A DNA stretch of 64,000 nt. It comes from a bacterium. Its GTDB lineage: Bacteria; Vulcanimicrobiota; Xenobia; Xenobiales; JADMJV01. This document shows positions 25,491-33,095 of this stretch, one piece after another. The position numbers and the translations under genes are program-made. The stretch is from positions 1-64,000 of the forward strand of contig JAFEBA010000082.1 of assembly GCA_018266105.1 (NCBI GenBank), written 5' to 3'. Below the pieces are notes generated by a model. It was not told the origin of the DNA. It searched no databases and saw only the letters and a list, made by a program, of their open reading frames with translations. Numbering within the stretch: position 1 is the first letter of the stretch; every line of letters begins with the position of its first letter.

Positions 25491-27608
25491 GTGGTTGAAT
25501 CGCTCATTCTCGGGTTTGGTCTGGCCTCTCTGGCCGCCGCCTGGCTATTTAGTATGCGGGTGCAGTCCGTATCAGTGGAAAAGGGCGCCTCGTCTCCCGA
25601 AGAAGCTGAGCGACTGAACAAGATTGCCAAAGCCATTCGCGACGGCGCGATGGCCTTCTTGTTTCGCGAATACAAGACGCTGGCCATCTTCATTTTTGTT
25701 TTCGCTCTGGTCATCGGCTTTCTGATTGATGACCCCGCCACCACGGAGGTACGCGAAGGGCTGTACTCCTCGGTGGCTTTCGTGGTCGGGGCCGTGACCT
25801 CGATTCTGGCCGGCTTTATCGGAATGCGCACCGCCACCGCCGGCAACGTGCGCACCGCCGTCTCGGCCCGCGAATCCCTGGAGAAGGGCTTCGTGACCGC
25901 CATCAATGCCGGCGCCGTGATGGGTTTCGGCCTCAGCGGCCTGGCCGTGCTGGGAATGCTGGGCTGCTACATGGCCCTGGATAACGTTTTGAAGGGCCAG
26001 GAAGCCCACACCATCATGGAAATCCTCTCCGGTTTCGGCCTGGGTGGCTCCTCCGTAGCTCTCTTCGCTCGTGTGGGTGGCGGTATCTACACCAAGGCGG
26101 CCGACGTGGGCGCTGACCTGGTGGGCAAAGTGGAGGCCGGCATCCCCGAGGATGACCCGCGCAACCCGGCCGTCATCGCCGACAACGTGGGTGATAACGT
26201 GGGAGACGTGGCCGGAATGGGCGCCGACCTATTCGGATCGGTGGCCGAGTCCACTTGCGCCGCCATGGTTATTGGGGCCATCGCCTTCAAGGGTCAACCC
26301 TCCGCTCTGCTCTACCCCCTGGCTATCAGCTGCCTGGGTATCCCTTCCAGCTTCATCGGCATCCTGGCCTTCAAGGCTAAAACCGAAGAACAAGTGCAAG
26401 GGGCGCTGAAGAACATGTTGATTCTGGCCACCGTTCTGATGGCCATTATGAGCTACTTCCTGACGATGTATCTGCTGCCCACCACTCCCTTCACGCTGGG
26501 AACTCGCACCGGCGTGACCGCCCAGGGCGTCTATCTGGCCTTCCTCAGCGGCCTGGTGTCGGGCTACCTGATCGGCTGGCTGACCGAATACTTTACCTCC
26601 CACGCCTACGGGCCCACCCGCGAGGTGGCCAAATCCTCGGAGACCGGCACCGCCACCAACATTATCTACGGCCTGGCGCTCGGCTACAACTCAGCCGTGA
26701 TTCCCAGCCTGCTGATCGCGGCCACGGTCGTGATCGCCGTATCCCAGGCCGGGATGTATGGAATCGCGCTTTCGGCCATCGGTATGCTGGGCACGATCTC
26801 CGTGGCTCTGACCATCGACGCTTACGGACCGGTTGCCGATAACGCTGGCGGCCTTGCCGAAATGGCCCATATGGGCGCCGATATCCGCAAGCGCACCGAC
26901 ATTCTGGATGCTGCCGGCAACACCACCGCCGCGATGGGCAAAGGCTTTGCGATCGGTTCAGCCGCCCTGACCGCACTGGCTCTCTTCTCCGCTTACGTAA
27001 CTCAGTGCCAGATGGACAGTATTGACCTGCTTAACCCCTGGGTGATGGCCGGTCTGCTGGTGGGAGGCGCCCTGACCTGCGCCTTCTCCGCCATGACGAT
27101 GCGCTCGGTCGGTCTGGCCGCTCTGGCGATGATCGAAGAAGTGCGCCGCCAGTTCCGCAGCATTCCGGGCTTGATGGAAGGCACGGCTGAGGCCGAGTAT
27201 GCCAAATGCGTGGATATCGCCACCCAGGCCTCGCTCCGCGAAATGCTGCGCCCGGGCCTGATGGTTGTCTTCACCCCCATCCTGATTGGCTGGCTGTTTG
27301 GACAGGAAATGCTGGCAGGACTGCTCATCGGCGCCCTGGTCACGGCCGTGATCTTCGCGATTTCGATGGCCAACTCTGGCGGCTCTTGGGACAACGCCAA
27401 GAAGTATATCGAAAGCGGCGCCCACGGCGGTCGCGGCACCGAAGCCCACAAGGCGGCCGTGGTGGGCGACACGGTGGGCGACCCCTTCAAGGATACCTCT
27501 GGCCCCGCCCTCAACATCCTCATCAAGCTGATGGCCATCATCAGCCTGGTCTTTGCTCCCTTTGTGCACAACATGGGCGGTGTGCTGGTGAAAATGCTCC
27601 AGCACTAA
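25491..27608 (+). CDS. hppA: Membrane-bound ion-pumping pyrophosphatase, K+-dependent type
   Basis: 705 residues, about sixteen membrane segments. The substrate-binding motifs DVGADLVGKVE and NVGDNVGDVAGMGADL, and the C-terminal DNAKKYIE and GDTVGDPFKDTSGPA, are all intact. It hydrolyses pyrophosphate and pumps H+ or Na+. At the diagnostic position the sequence reads GNTTAA-x-GKG: Ala, where K+-independent enzymes have Lys (GNTTKA), so K+ dependence is expected. Whether H+ or Na+ is pumped cannot be settled here. GTG start with AGAGGAG upstream. It would recycle biosynthetic PPi into an ion gradient. Confidence 0.95.
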   Translation: MVESLILGFGLASLAAAWLFSMRVQSVSVEKGASSPEEAERLNKIAKAIRDGAMAFLFREYKTLAIFIFVFALVIGFLIDDPATTEVREGLYSSVAFVVGAVTSILAGFIGMRTATAGNVRTAVSARESLEKGFVTAINAGAVMGFGLSGLAVLGMLGCYMALDNVLKGQEAHTIMEILSGFGLGGSSVALFARVGGGIYTKAADVGADLVGKVEAGIPEDDPRNPAVIADNVGDNVGDVAGMGADLFGSVAESTCAAMVIGAIAFKGQPSALLYPLAISCLGIPSSFIGILAFKAKTEEQVQGALKNMLILATVLMAIMSYFLTMYLLPTTPFTLGTRTGVTAQGVYLAFLSGLVSGYLIGWLTEYFTSHAYGPTREVAKSSETGTATNIIYGLALGYNSAVIPSLLIAATVVIAVSQAGMYGIALSAIGMLGTISVALTIDAYGPVADNAGGLAEMAHMGADIRKRTDILDAAGNTTAAMGKGFAIGSAALTALALFSAYVTQCQMDSIDLLNPWVMAGLLVGGALTCAFSAMTMRSVGLAALAMIEEVRRQFRSIPGLMEGTAEAEYAKCVDIATQASLREMLRPGLMVVFTPILIGWLFGQEMLAGLLIGALVTAVIFAISMANSGGSWDNAKKYIESGAHGGRGTEAHKAAVVGDTVGDPFKDTSGPALNILIKLMAIISLVFAPFVHNMGGVLVKMLQH

Positions 27609-27624
27609 ATTGCCGAGAAGCCTG

Positions 27625-27653
27625 TTGACGAACCCAACGTCACATGGTATTCT
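27625..27653 (+). promoter_or_regulatory. Promoter of tRNA-Leu
   Basis: TTGACG, 17-base spacer, TATTCT, located 11 bases before the tRNA 5' end. Strong sigma70-like match in hexamers and spacing, and it shows the consensus used by this organism. Confidence 0.75.
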
Positions 27654-27664
27654 CCGGCAACCGA

Positions 27665-27749
27665 GCGGAAGTGGCGGAATTGGTAGACGCGCACGCCTCA
27701 GGAGCGTGTGGGGCAACCCGTGTGAGTTCGACTCTCTCCTTCCGCACCA
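27665..27749 (+). tRNA. tRNA-Leu (anticodon CAG)
   Basis: Seven-pair acceptor stem GCGGAAG/CTTCCGC, D arm with GGTAGACGC, anticodon stem CACGC/GCGTG enclosing loop CTCAGGA (anticodon CAG), a long variable arm (GGGGCAACCC) typical of leucine tRNA, and a T loop TTCGACT. CCA is encoded (27747-27749). One T-stem U-U mismatch is visible. Reads CUG. Confidence 0.95.
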
Positions 27750-27756
27750 AGCCACA

Positions 27757-27786
27757 AGAGGGCCCTTAACAGGGCCCTCTTTTTTT
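27757..27786 (+). terminator. Rho-independent terminator after tRNA-Leu
   Basis: Perfect ten-pair hairpin AGAGGGCCCT-taac-AGGGCCCTCT followed by an uninterrupted T run. Eight bases after the tRNA 3' end. Confidence 0.93.
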
Positions 27787-27937
27787 GTCTTTGTGAACAC
27801 CTCCCGATCCAAATCTTTACTCTTGCAACACTTTGTTCACAACTACGCGGGTCTGTTTCAGGCCTGTTTGAGATTATTCTCAGAACAAGCCCGGAGGTGT
27901 CCGGGCGTTAATTTCAATTTACAGGTACGGTACAAGT

Positions 27938-27966
27938 TTGTTACAAAAGTAACGAATTCGTAAAAC
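27938..27966 (+). promoter_or_regulatory. Possible promoter with inverted repeat upstream of paralogue A
   Basis: TTGTTA, 17-base spacer, TAAAAC, about 87 bases before the start of the gene at 28053. A perfect inverted repeat GTTAC-AAAA-GTAAC (27940-27953) overlaps the -35 and spacer, a position fitting a repressor site. The hexamers are only moderate. Confidence 0.4.
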
Positions 27967-28052
27967 ATGAGCCCTAGTCGAGAGGTCCATCCGTGATAGC
28001 ATAGGTTCAAGTCCAACTCCGGGCCAAGGTCCGGGAGAATAAGGAGAGCTTA

Positions 28053-28910
28053 ATGGCAGATACTAAAATCGGTGGTGGTGGAAACCACAGCAGCAATATC
28101 AAGAAAACGGCTCCCCCCAAAGCGGAAAAGCCGGCAGCCAAGGTAGAACCCAAAAAACCTGAGGTTGCCCAAAACAAACCAACCGAGAAGTTCGATCCGA
28201 CTGCCGAAGCCAAGGAAGGCGACAAAGCTCACAAGGGCAAGAAGCACCATAAGCCCCAGAAAGACGACAAAGACACCAAAGGCCTGGACGATAAAGTCAA
28301 GGACCTTGAGAAACAGATTAGCGATCTGAAGAACGCCCCCCAGGCGAACCAGGCCCCACAAGGCGGTGGTGAGCAAGGCGGCGGCGGTGGCGGCGACCAG
28401 GGCGGTGGCGGCGGCCAGCCTGGCGGCGCAGCCCCGGCCGGTGGAGCTCAGGCTCCTGGCCAGGCCCAGCAGGGCGGCCCAGACGCCGACCTGTCCAATC
28501 TGGCGGCTCAGGTTCTTCAAGCCAGCGGCATGGGTATGCCGGGCCAATTCCCGCAGGGCGGCTTCCAGGGTGGTTTCCCTGGCCAGCAGCAACCTGGAGT
28601 GGGCGGCATCGGCGGTGTCGGCGGCCTGCAAGGTGGCTTCCCGGGTGCTGCTCGGCCGGGCGGCTTCGGAGGCCCCCAAGGCGGCAACCCTCAGGTGGGT
28701 GCACTCAAAGGCCAACTCCAGCAAAAAGCAACTCAGCTTGCCCAGCAGGGCTTCCAGCCCCAGCCGGGCACTAAGGTCCTGGTCCAATCCGCTCTAGGAT
28801 TTGACCCCTTCCAACAACAACAGCAACAACAAGGTGGCTTCCCCGGAATGGGCGGTGCCAACCCGATGCAACAATTTGGAGGCAACCCTCTGGGGGGCTT
28901 CGGAATCTAA
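28053..28910 (+). CDS. Low-complexity Lys/Gly/Gln-rich protein, paralogue A
   Basis: 285 residues, not a known family. Residues 1-85 are Lys/Pro-rich and disordered. Residues about 86-105 (LDDKVKDLEKQISDL) form a short coiled coil. Then comes a Gly/Gln-rich stretch to about 150, a DADLSNLAAQVLQASG helix, a GGFPGQ-type low-complexity segment, and a C-terminal helix (LKGQLQQKATQLAQQGF, then VLVQSALG) before a Gln run. The same landmarks recur in the next gene, so the two are paralogues. No signal peptide, no Cys. AAGGAG precedes the ATG. A secreted, adhesive or export-substrate protein is conceivable; nothing shows it directly. Confidence 0.72.
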   Translation: MADTKIGGGGNHSSNIKKTAPPKAEKPAAKVEPKKPEVAQNKPTEKFDPTAEAKEGDKAHKGKKHHKPQKDDKDTKGLDDKVKDLEKQISDLKNAPQANQAPQGGGEQGGGGGGDQGGGGGQPGGAAPAGGAQAPGQAQQGGPDADLSNLAAQVLQASGMGMPGQFPQGGFQGGFPGQQQPGVGGIGGVGGLQGGFPGAARPGGFGGPQGGNPQVGALKGQLQQKATQLAQQGFQPQPGTKVLVQSALGFDPFQQQQQQQGGFPGMGGANPMQQFGGNPLGGFGI

Positions 28911-28934
28911 GACTTCAGCAAAATAGTCATCCCG

Positions 28935-28970
28935 GTGAGGGCTCCACTCGTGTTCGAGTGGAGCCCTCAC
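28935..28970 (+). other. Strong hairpin between paralogues A and B
   Basis: Perfect 15-pair inverted repeat (arms 28935-28949 and 28956-28970) with a six-base loop, 24 bases after the stop of paralogue A. No T run follows, so it is not a standard intrinsic terminator; it may protect the 3' end of the upstream message or lower downstream expression. An unusually A-rich stretch (28982-29035) follows. Confidence 0.75.
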
Positions 28971-29071
28971 GCACATCAGGGCAAAAATTAAACAAAAACA
29001 AAACCTGAAAAGAAAAAAGACACAAGCAAAACGGGACCCCAATTGAGATTTCAGAGAGAGAGCATATTCAG

Positions 29072-29806
29072 ATGAGCACCATTAAGCACAATTCGACCTC
29101 CCACAGCCGCACCAGCAGCAGCAACAAATCGCACAGCAGCCAGAAAAGCACTGCCACCAAGCCCAACAAAGGCACCGAGCCCGCTAAGGACCACGGCAAA
29201 GACCAGAAGGCCGAGAAGAAAGATGGTTTCAGCGCCAGCAAAGAGCTGGACGAAGCCAAGAGGGCAAAAGACGCCAAAGACAAGGGACAGGATAAGGACC
29301 CCAAAAAGGCTGAGGAAGGCAAAGACCAGGATTCTCTGCTGAAGAAGATTTCCGACCTGCAACAGCAGCTCGACGACATGAAGAAGAAGAAACCGGAACA
29401 ACCCGAAAACCTGGGTGGCTGCTGCGGAAAATCGCACGGTTCAAAGAAGACCGAAGACCCGAACCAGAAGGACGACCCCGATTCTGAGCTCACGAAACTG
29501 GCTGTGGCCATCCTGCAAGGCGGCAAGCCTCAGCCCGCCGCTGGCAGCAAGCCAGGCGATGGCGACAAGAACGGTCCGAAGGCGATTAGCGGAAATCCGG
29601 CCCAACTAAAATCAGAGCTTTCTCAAAAGTATCAGCAATACAAGCAACAAGGGGTGCAGTTGCGACCCGAGACGGAACAATTGGTGGAATCCGCCCTCAA
29701 AGGCGGCACGGGTGCCACCACGACCAATCCGACCAACAATCCCAACCCGACCAATGCAAAACCGACCAACCAAAATCAATCCAAAGCCCTGGCAAAGGCT
29801 TCCTAA
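29072..29806 (+). CDS. Low-complexity Ser/Lys-rich protein, paralogue B
   Basis: 244 residues. The first 90 residues are Ser/Thr then Lys/Asp-rich and disordered. A coiled coil (DSLLKKISDLQQQLDDM) lies at about 90-106, a GGCCGKSHG cysteine pair at about 115, then DSELTKLAVAILQGG and a C-terminal LKSELSQKYQQYKQQGV...ETEQLVESALKGG, each matching a segment of the preceding gene in order. The tail is Asn/Thr/Pro-rich. No signal peptide or known domain. The AGAGAGAG stretch upstream serves as ribosome site. Function unknown. Confidence 0.7.
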   Translation: MSTIKHNSTSHSRTSSSNKSHSSQKSTATKPNKGTEPAKDHGKDQKAEKKDGFSASKELDEAKRAKDAKDKGQDKDPKKAEEGKDQDSLLKKISDLQQQLDDMKKKKPEQPENLGGCCGKSHGSKKTEDPNQKDDPDSELTKLAVAILQGGKPQPAAGSKPGDGDKNGPKAISGNPAQLKSELSQKYQQYKQQGVQLRPETEQLVESALKGGTGATTTNPTNNPNPTNAKPTNQNQSKALAKAS

Positions 29807-29864
29807 AGCCGACTTAAAGCTGGTTTTGAAAGGGGCAAGCGGAAGGATCCAGAACTAAACAGCA

Positions 29865-30674
29865 ATGCTGGGACTCGACCGTATAACGCCCGGATTACGC
29901 CAGATTCTCTGGTTGGTACTCCTGGGCTGGCTCTTCCAATGGTTTGGTCCCCTGCTCGTGGCTGGCGAATGGCTGGCGGATGTCCCCCAGGCAGTCCTGA
30001 AGGGGCACATCTGGCGGCTGCTCACCTATCCTCTGGCCGGGGACCTGACTCCCGGCACGCTGTTGACCGCTCTTTTCTTCTTACCCTTCGCCAGCTCGGT
30101 GGAAAGATCGCTGGGTACGATCCGCTTCCGGCGTCTGTTCTGGGGATCCACCCTGGTCGCCGGCATCGTCTTGCAACTGGTGAACCTGATGACACCTGCT
30201 CCTGCTTTGACAGGCCTGCTGGTGCCGACGCTGGCGGTTGGCACAGCCTTCTGTCTGTTGAACTGGCGGGAAACCATCTACCTGATGCTGATCATTCCGG
30301 TCAAAGTGCCAATCGCGCTGGCTTTCGGGTTGGCCGGGGTACTGCTGAGCCCAATGGCGCTCTGGCCAGTGCTCTACAGCCCGGCACTTTTGGCCACCCT
30401 GATGATCAAACACAACTGGCTTATGCAGATGGAAGCCTTCAGCAAGCCTGCCTCCGGGCGGCGTCGGAGCCGCCTGGGACATGACTATAAGGGGCCCAAA
30501 GTCACGCCCATTCGCCCCAACTTCCGAGCCCCGGAAGTTAGCGAGGCTGAGGCGCGTGTGGACCAGATTTTGGACAAGCTTCGCCACGAAGGCATGGCGT
30601 CTTTGACGGCTGACGAAAAGGAGGTCCTCGATTCCCATAGCAAGCGACTCCGGCACGGCGATGAACGGATGTAA
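29865..30674 (+). CDS. Rhomboid-fold membrane protein, probably inactive
   Basis: 269 residues. The membrane part (10-185) reads like a rhomboid: GHIWRLLTYPLA before the first luminal loop, FFLPFASSVERSLGTIRFRRLFWG, and hydrophobic helices after it. The catalytic GxSG Ser and the His of helix 6 are not seen (the corresponding segment reads LLVPTLAVGTAF), so proteolysis is unlikely. The C-terminal cytosolic tail ends in VDQILDKLRHEGMASLTADEKEVLDSHS, a small helical domain that follows rhomboid-like proteins in several phyla. Role unknown; perhaps membrane protein quality control as for other pseudo-rhomboids. Confidence 0.68.
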   Translation: MLGLDRITPGLRQILWLVLLGWLFQWFGPLLVAGEWLADVPQAVLKGHIWRLLTYPLAGDLTPGTLLTALFFLPFASSVERSLGTIRFRRLFWGSTLVAGIVLQLVNLMTPAPALTGLLVPTLAVGTAFCLLNWRETIYLMLIIPVKVPIALAFGLAGVLLSPMALWPVLYSPALLATLMIKHNWLMQMEAFSKPASGRRRSRLGHDYKGPKVTPIRPNFRAPEVSEAEARVDQILDKLRHEGMASLTADEKEVLDSHSKRLRHGDERM

Positions 30675-30742
30675 ATTGACTTTGACTCGCACCCACGTGA
30701 TACTGAATAACATGGGCTTGCTGTTGCAATTTGAGGTAGAGC

Positions 30743-33043
30743 GTGTCTAGGCTACCCGGGGAAGACTCGCGGATTCGCGCGCTCGAGAAACAGATCTCGG
30801 ACAATCCGACCGATCCGAAGCCCTACTATGAATTGGGCCGAGTCTACCTGGCCGGCGAAGACTGGCACAACTCCTTGCGCGTTCTGGAAAAGGGGTTATC
30901 CCTTGACCCCAGCATGAACCAGGCTGCCTTCGAACTTGGCTGCGCCTACAGTCGCCTGTCGAACTGGGACACCGCAATTCGTACCTGGGAACGCATCGTC
31001 GACACGGATGGCGAACTTTGCCTGGACAGCATCGACTACACCCGTCAGAGTCTGATCCGCGGCACCCTGGGCGCCTGGGAACGCTTCGACGACGCCAAAG
31101 ACAAGAGTATCTTCAAGAGCTACAATCTGGGTATCGCCCACCTGATGCTGGGCAAGACCGAAGCGGCCATCCACTATTTTAGCGAAGTGATTACCGGCAA
31201 TCCCCACTTCGAAAAGGCACTTTACTATCGAACCAGAGCCAACCGCATGCTGGGGCGAGTCAAGCTGGCCGGTCCCGACCTGCAGAAGCTGCTGGAGTAT
31301 CGCCCCCGCGACCCCTACGGCAATTTCTTGCTGGGACAATGCCTGCTGGAGATGGGCCGCACCCCACAGGCCATCAGCTGTTTTAACAAGGCACTGGTGG
31401 ACAAACCGGGTTACTTCAAAGCCCATCAACAGGCCGGCGAAGCGAATCTGAAAATTCAGCAATACGACCAGGCCATCAACCATTTCAAGAAAGCCGCCAG
31501 TATTCGACCCAACGCCCCCGAGAGCTGGATGGGCATCGGACGTTGCTACGAAGAGCAATTCCGCATGGATGAGGCGGTCGAAGCCTTCGAAAAGGCGGTG
31601 GCCATCGACCCTGAGTCCAAGCAGGCTCACTTCTCGCTGGGAATGCTGTTCAAAAACCTGGGCCGCTCGCCTTCGGCCATTCGCCATCTGCAAAAGACGG
31701 TCGAGCTGGACCCTTCCGAAGCCGAAGCCTATTACGTATTGGGCGTGCTTCAGTCCGGACTGAAGAAGTATATGCAGGCCATCGGGCCGCTCCGCAAATG
31801 CCTGGAACTGGCACCAGATCACGCCTATGCCCGCTACACCCTTGGTAAAGCCTGCCTGGCCTGCGAACAAGTCGAGGAAGCCATTGAATGCTTCCATCAC
31901 GCCCTACAGCAAAACCCCAATGACGTCAAAACCCTGACCGCGTTGGGAATGGCCCACTTCCAAAAGAAGCAACTGGACCAGGCCAAGAAACAATTCGCTG
32001 AGGTCCTGGACCGCAACCCCCGTGAGGCCGAAGCCCATTACTACCTGGGCGCCACGATGTTTCAGCTACAGGACTACGATCGGGCCATTGAAAGCTACCA
32101 ACGAGCCGCACAGGTCCACGGTGATAGCGCCCTGAACTTCTTTACCAGCGGCGCCGTGGCCTCATACCGACGCCAGTATGAACAGGCCCTGCAGTTGTTT
32201 CGCAAGGCCACCGAGCTGCGTCCCGACTCCGAAGCCGATATCAGCCGCTTCGCCACCCTGCAACTGCTGGCCACGGTCGGCATCACTCACGCTCAAACCG
32301 GCATGGAACTGCAAAGCTTCATTGAGCAACGGAAAGAACTCTTTAAGAGTATTGTGCGCACCCTGGCCTCGTTGCTGGACGCGCGCGACCAGTACACGCG
32401 CTACCACAGCTGGCGGGTGGCCACCATTGGCGCCATGCTGGCTCGCTACATCGGCCTGCCCGACGATCAGGTGGAGGGCATCGAGATGGGCGGACTTCTG
32501 CACGACGTGGGCAAAATCGGAATTCCGGAAAACGTTCTCAACAAGCCGGGCAAGCTGGACGACCTGGAATATGACCTGATCAAGCGGCATCCGGTGATCG
32601 GCTGGGAAGCCCTCAAGGAAGTGGAATTCCCCTGGCCCCAGGTTATGCCGATCGTGCGTTTCCACCACGAGAAATGGAACGGCAAGGGTTACCCGGATGG
32701 GCTGGCCGGTGATGACATTCCCTTCGAAGCCCAGATCATCGGCATCGCCGACTTTTTTGATGCGCTGACCACCAATCGCCCCTACCGCCGTGCTTTCAGC
32801 TATCAAGAAGCGCTCAACATTATGCGCAAAGAGTCGGGCTCGTTTTTCAACCCGGTGTTGCTGGAAGAATTCGCGGAAGTGGCCGACACCAACGAGTTTA
32901 TTCTGGAACTACCCACTCCCGCCGAAATGGACGAGTCCGGCAATCACATTCTGCCTTCGATGGAAGAGAACTGGCAGGCCATAGCAGGCCGCAGCCGCGA
33001 CTCCGTCAGCGACTCCTGGGGCCTGACCGCCCTTCCGCACTAA
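30743..33043 (+). CDS. TPR-repeat HD-GYP phosphodiesterase
   Basis: 766 residues. Residues about 20-520 are made of roughly a dozen TPR units (for example AISCFNKALVDKPGYFKAH, AVEAFEKAVAIDPESKQAH). The C-terminal 200 residues are an HD-GYP domain with HDVGK metal ligands, KRHPVIG, VRFHHEKWNGKGYPDGL carrying the GYP motif, and GIADFFDALTTNRPYR. All key residues are present, so c-di-GMP hydrolysis to GMP is likely. The TPR array may receive a protein partner signal. No membrane segment. GTG start with a weak ribosome site. With the pilus and MshEN proteins in the window it may set local c-di-GMP for motility or secretion. Confidence 0.9.
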   Translation: MSRLPGEDSRIRALEKQISDNPTDPKPYYELGRVYLAGEDWHNSLRVLEKGLSLDPSMNQAAFELGCAYSRLSNWDTAIRTWERIVDTDGELCLDSIDYTRQSLIRGTLGAWERFDDAKDKSIFKSYNLGIAHLMLGKTEAAIHYFSEVITGNPHFEKALYYRTRANRMLGRVKLAGPDLQKLLEYRPRDPYGNFLLGQCLLEMGRTPQAISCFNKALVDKPGYFKAHQQAGEANLKIQQYDQAINHFKKAASIRPNAPESWMGIGRCYEEQFRMDEAVEAFEKAVAIDPESKQAHFSLGMLFKNLGRSPSAIRHLQKTVELDPSEAEAYYVLGVLQSGLKKYMQAIGPLRKCLELAPDHAYARYTLGKACLACEQVEEAIECFHHALQQNPNDVKTLTALGMAHFQKKQLDQAKKQFAEVLDRNPREAEAHYYLGATMFQLQDYDRAIESYQRAAQVHGDSALNFFTSGAVASYRRQYEQALQLFRKATELRPDSEADISRFATLQLLATVGITHAQTGMELQSFIEQRKELFKSIVRTLASLLDARDQYTRYHSWRVATIGAMLARYIGLPDDQVEGIEMGGLLHDVGKIGIPENVLNKPGKLDDLEYDLIKRHPVIGWEALKEVEFPWPQVMPIVRFHHEKWNGKGYPDGLAGDDIPFEAQIIGIADFFDALTTNRPYRRAFSYQEALNIMRKESGSFFNPVLLEEFAEVADTNEFILELPTPAEMDESGNHILPSMEENWQAIAGRSRDSVSDSWGLTALPH

Positions 33044-33095
33044 GGGGAACAAGTGAGCGAAAGGAAGCTCATGCCGCGGTACGAACTGGGAGTCG

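Noticed and set aside
26958..27812. Leftward frame running across the tRNA and its terminator into hppA
   Set aside because: Reads through a tRNA gene and terminator; codons are reverse images of hppA.
27610..27963. Rightward frame across tRNA-Leu
   Set aside because: The tRNA, its promoter and terminator explain the sequence.
27990..28035. tRNA-like T-arm (GGTTCAAGTCC) in the leader of paralogue A
   Set aside because: No matching acceptor, D or anticodon stem could be found.
30896..31900. 334-codon leftward frame inside the TPR-HD-GYP gene
   Set aside because: Opposite-strand shadow of a strong TPR coding region.
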